Source of the DNA: Moniliella sp. 'wahieum'
Lineage: Eukaryota > Basidiomycota > Moniliellomycetes > Moniliellales > Moniliellaceae
Reading direction: 5' to 3'
NCBI GenBank assembly: GCA_003971905.1
Contig: RSEE01000055.1
Coordinates: forward strand, 186,001 to 250,000
DNA length: 64,000 bases
In this document: piece by piece, positions 59,912 to 64,000 of the stretch
Layout: each line of letters begins with the position of its first letter
Numbering within the stretch: position 1 is the first letter of the stretch
The notes under the pieces: generated by a model
What the model was told of the DNA's origin: nothing
The model's database searches: none
What the model saw: only the letters and a program-made list of their open reading frames with translations
Translations under genes and position numbers: made by a program

Positions 59912-60644
59912 CGAGGGAGCGGGAGCGGGAGAGGTGGTGGATGCGTCCTCGATCGGCGGCGGCGAGAAACGGCAAGAACAAAGCAACCCGCGGGGAGCGT
60001 CAGCGGTGGGCACATGCATGGCACCAGTGACATGTGACTGGTGACGATGACATACATGATGCAATCGTTGGACTCTGTTCCGAGGGAAACGACGAGAATA
60101 TAGAATAGCTCTCTGCATCCCTGCAGCCTGCGCATCTGAGACTGTACCCTGGCGGGTGATGTATGTAAACGCTTAGCGCTTACTAGTTGACGTTGAGCTA
60201 CTAGTTGCGCGTTGCGTTCCTCGGACTCAGATGCATGATCGATACTCCATCTACTCAGTACTCACGCTTCAAGGTACTCAGGACGCAACCCTCAGCGCCT
60301 GAGTCAGGAGTGCAATAGCGCATAAGCCATCGACGTGGACGGTGGACCGTGGACGGTAGCCAGTAAACGTTGGGCCGCGGCGCGTGGACCTTGATGGACC
60401 TTGGACAGTAGACCGTGGGCCGTGGAAGTTGAGTACTTGAGTATTGAGTACGTTGAATCGATTAAACTCGATTACCGGATTACCGATTCAACGTAGGACG
60501 ATGCGCGTGGCACGATGGCAAAACGTGGTCGGCGCCAGGGGGTGGCGAAGCGTGGCAGTCAAGCTCCCATCTATTTCTCCCGCTCGCTTGATCGCACGCC
60601 ACATCCCAGCACGTACTGTCCGTGTCACACACACTGGCCCCTTG

Positions 60645-60678
60645 GAGCTTGAAGCTTGAAGCTTGAAGCTTGAAGCTG
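60645..60678. repeat. AAGCTTG heptamer array, four-plus units
   Basis: Longest perfect example of the family: GAGCTTGAAGCTTGAAGCTT and onward, ending GAAGCTGG. Confidence 0.95.
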
Positions 60679-63484
60679 GACACCATCGATTGCCGGTACC
60701 CCCCCAGTGCACCCCCCCCATCGCCATTCGTACTAAGCCACCGCTGCGCTAACGTTGCCAACGGAAAAAGATCCCGCCTCGTCAGCCTGGCGCCAGGGCC
60801 CTGGTGCCGTTGGTCTCACTCGGTTGTCCAACTGTTCCACACCATGCATCATGCATCACAGCCATGTCATACACACATGCCACTTGTCACGTGCATCTTA
60901 CACGACATCATGCATCATGCATCATTTGTCATGCATGTCACTAGCTCATCACCTACGCACTCGTCCGAATCTCAGATCTCAGACTGGATCATGCATTACA
61001 TCACGCGTCACGCGACCGGAGTCACCCGGTCACAGGTCCGATCTCAGACGCCACGCATCGTGCATCAGACATCATGCATACACCATGCATCTAGTATCAC
61101 GCATCACAAGTCACAGTTCTCCGATCTTGGTTCTCAGTTACTCGTGTACTCAGTGCGCCCAACTCAGACCTCAAAACACAGTGGACTCGTACGTACTGTC
61201 ACATGTCACATGTCACATGTAACGCGCCACGCATCCCCCACGTCACGTTCAGGCCTCCGTTCTTAGTACGTGTACGTACTCGGTACCAGCCCTCATACTG
61301 AGACCCGGTGTAACTCAGTGCTCAGTACGTTTAGTACACTCTGTCCCTAGTCCCCAGTACGTACTCAATACTGAGATCGATGAGACTCCCTGCACACCAA
61401 CCATCGATCATTGATCATCATGCATCATGTATCATGCATCACGCAGGCTGAGTGCTCGCTGAGTCAAGCGTACGAGTTCAGTGTTCATATTCATAACTCA
61501 GGCCGTGTACTCTGTACGAGTAGGTGGTGACGCTGACGACCTTGCCGGGTCTTTTGGGGGACAGGCCGGCCAGGGCGCCTCGAAGCCTTGTTGCGAGGTG
61601 CTACTACTGGTTGAAGCGTGAACAACTGGCCGCAAGCAGATGGCCTCGATTCACGGAAAGGGGGAGCTGATCGTGATCACGCGCACGCCGGCCACGGATC
61701 ACGAGTTCGCCCAGCACCCGCAATGCACTCCAATCGGGGTTTGGTGTAAGCGAACCACGATGTGCAATACAGCCAAATGACCTAGCATAACTATTTGTCG
61801 TCTAGTATAATACGCTGAATGAACGATGAGCTCGATGAGCGAGCAGCTGGCGCACTCAGCGTTTCTTAAGTTGTCTCCGTGCATTGCATTCCCATTGACG
61901 AAGTTCCGCAATTGCCAATATGAATTCAAGAAAGGAGACGTCAATTCCAAACTTCCATCATCATGTCATAGGGTAGCCTCGGAGTAAGACGGCTGCGGTG
62001 GACCCGAGATGGTCCGATCCAGGCTATTACGACCCGCCTGCTCCGCACATACCCAGTAAAGCGTGCTCCGCAGTCCAACCAAGTGTGATGATGGTTGATT
62101 AAATTAGGTGCCGTGGCCCGAGGGGCCATGCATCCGTGCGACAATAGTCGCTCCCGGCACAAGTCCAAGTCGGCTGGCCTGAATAAGGCCACCGAGCTTC
62201 CAGTGTCTTGGCGCGACGACTGTCGCTTCTATCCCTGTTTCCTTTTCCTTTCTTGGTCGCGTCTGCGGCGACCATCCCCTTTTTTGGCGTATCTTCCTTT
62301 CTACACCCCCTGTTGTTTGTTTCCGTTTCCCTTTTGATCTTGCCTGTACCCCTGGTTGATGGGGATCCTTTCCCCCACCTTCCATTCTCCTCATCCCTCG
62401 TCCACCCTCTCGTCCCTTCCCGACTATCCCTGTCCAACTCCCGCCCTTTTTCCAGCCAATTGATCTAGTATAGGCAGCCCCCTCTCTCCTCTTTTAGTGA
62501 CCGTCTCCTCTTCCGACCTCGTCATCCAGAGCACTCCATCAGTCCAGTCGCGCGAGCCCTCCTTCAGCCGCGTCGATTTCTAGGCTCTATCCGGTCTCAA
62601 TTAAGGCAGTATTTGACCGTCACTGCCTCCTCCGGTCCCTAAGTCCCGGAGGCTTCAGACACGCTACTACGGCCCAAGCCGGTGCAGACACAGCCTTGCC
62701 ACAGGTGCAGCCGCCCCACCAAAGGCCTCTCTTCGTCCCTAGCTACACTCGGATCCACCAACTAGCCCAAGCCCGAAATTACTGTGAGTCGACCTACCCT
62801 ACTCTCCTAAGGCCTAAGGGATCGTACCCCCAAAACCCCGGGCGTCCCCCCTGGTGGGGTCCGCCCCGTGACACCCCTCTACTGCATAATAGTTTAGCGG
62901 CATTGTCATTAGTAGTTTGCAATCTCAATCGTTCCCATCATTCATCCAATTTCTTCGTCCCCAGCGTTTCGCTATTTCCTTGTTCTTCCGCTTCGCACCA
63001 TCCTGTCCTTTGCTCTTACTTCTTCTCCACGAACGATTGCTACATTCCTTGACCTAGTGTCGACTGTGGTCTCCATCTCCTTAGGTCCCCGAGTGTGACA
63101 GGTGCAAACCCTTGTAAACGGCCAATCGGAGCCACCCACGGAATGTCCGGTTTCAGAACCTGGTCGAAGCGAGCGGATGTAAAGGCACGACAGAGAGACC
63201 CACTGGTTTGGGTGGGTGGCTGTGTGCAAATTTAACGCCACATCTCAGACCCTCCGAGGACGGAGCAACGTGCAACATACATTGTCAAAAAAACCGTTAA
63301 AAAGAGGTCTACATAGGTACTCTGGGACACCTGGCTGTTTGGTCATTACCACACTTGACACCGTAGAAGGCGGACCAGACGGAATCCCAACTGGAGAATA
63401 AGCGTTACTCTTGCAGTGCGATCGATGTGAGCCATACATTCGTCAGCGTAGTATAAGGGGGAAGGATAATCAATGGTGACCGGT

Positions 63485-63502
63485 GAAGCTTGAAGCTTGA
63501 AG
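63485..63502. repeat. AAGCTTG heptamer array, two-plus units
   Basis: GAAGCTTGAAGCTTGAAG in the right-end spacer; same family as 60645-60678. Confidence 0.93.
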
Positions 63503-64000
63503 GGAGAATGTGGAATCGCAGCCAACGTGCAAGCTAAGGTTGGAGAGAGGTTGGTCGGTATGCAACAAGACGGTCAATCAAAGGATCACATGGCACAGCT
63601 TGGAGGCCTTAGACATCTGTTTTACTTGGTTGTTCGGGTTGACGTTTACCGTTTATTTATAGTACAACTGTTAGGAGAAAACTAAAGGGCTACTGTGGAT
63701 ATTTATCAGCTCCCGCCGCGTTTCACATGTTTTTGTTTGATTGTTTTTTTTGATCTCTCGGCCCTCAGGGTGAGAGGCCTGACGGTGGGGCTTCTCCGCA
63801 TTCTTTCTATTTGATCGTTGATCCATGACGCATGACATGCACTAGTGACTCTAGTGACTACTGAGAGGGCCCTCTGTAGTCATTAGCCATTTTCAAAAGG
63901 TATATAGGTCACATATATGGAAGAGCATCGGGTGTGGTGTATATTACATCCCACACTGTTGGAGTACTCTCATCTAGGATCGATCTAGCGGTGCAGCTGC

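Larger units (their letters stand above)
59912..64000. other. 4.1 kb gene-free right end
   Basis: Upstream of SSN6. 60840-61100 and 61400-61442 are dense in ATGCATC/CATGCAT and TCACATG reiterations. AAGCTTG arrays are at 60645-60678 and 63485-63502. 62210-62560 is pyrimidine-rich on the + strand. A + ORF at 62696-63052 is discussed in findings. No confident gene, tRNA or rRNA. Confidence 0.55.

Overview
The window is nuclear DNA from a fungus, almost certainly a basidiomycete. It is GC-rich, with short GT-AG introns (about 46-79 nt), TACTAAC-type branch points, intron-containing nuclear tRNA genes and fungal-specific genes (ERG4, ERG25, Ssn6/Cyc8, tricalbin, Rsc1-type bromo-BAH). I cannot name the species. 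Ustilaginomycotina is a guess, not a result.

Layout, left to right: the 3' end of a threonine aldolase gene (+); a CDC25-type RasGEF with SH3 (-); mitochondrial ribosomal protein bS18m (-); a tricalbin (-); dihydrofolate reductase (+); sterol C-24(28) reductase ERG4 (-); a second SMP/C2 lipid-transfer-type protein, Mug190-like (+); tRNA-Asp (-); a 5 kb gene-poor stretch; an ER-lumenal Hsp70 of the Lhs1/HYOU1 class (-); an Rsc1/2-type bromodomain-BAH subunit (-); tRNA-Gln (-); a Sec4/Rab8 GTPase (+); a 3-hydroxyisobutyrate-dehydrogenase-like enzyme (+); a tandem CCCH zinc-finger protein (-); ERG25 (-); ribosomal protein uL14 (-); a BAR-domain protein (+); the complex I 75-kDa subunit (-); Ssn6/Cyc8 (-); and a 4 kb gene-free right end. 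The genes are mostly unrelated housekeeping genes. Two sterol genes and two membrane-contact-site SMP/C2 genes are the only thematic links.

Three things stand out. (1) A complete 1.4 kb LTR-flanked non-autonomous retroelement (240/239 bp LTRs, TG...CA ends, perfect 5-bp target duplication) sits inside the last exon of ERG25 and cuts off its final 14 codons. (2) Nearly every conserved gene is broken by one or more single-base frameshifts, usually in homopolymers. This is most simply read as uncorrected long-read indels, so gene spans below are composite and exon edges are approximate unless stated. (3) Intergenic DNA is seeded with short reiterated, palindrome-rich heptamer families (AAGCTTG, CCTGAGG, AACGTT-centred) that recur in unrelated spacers.
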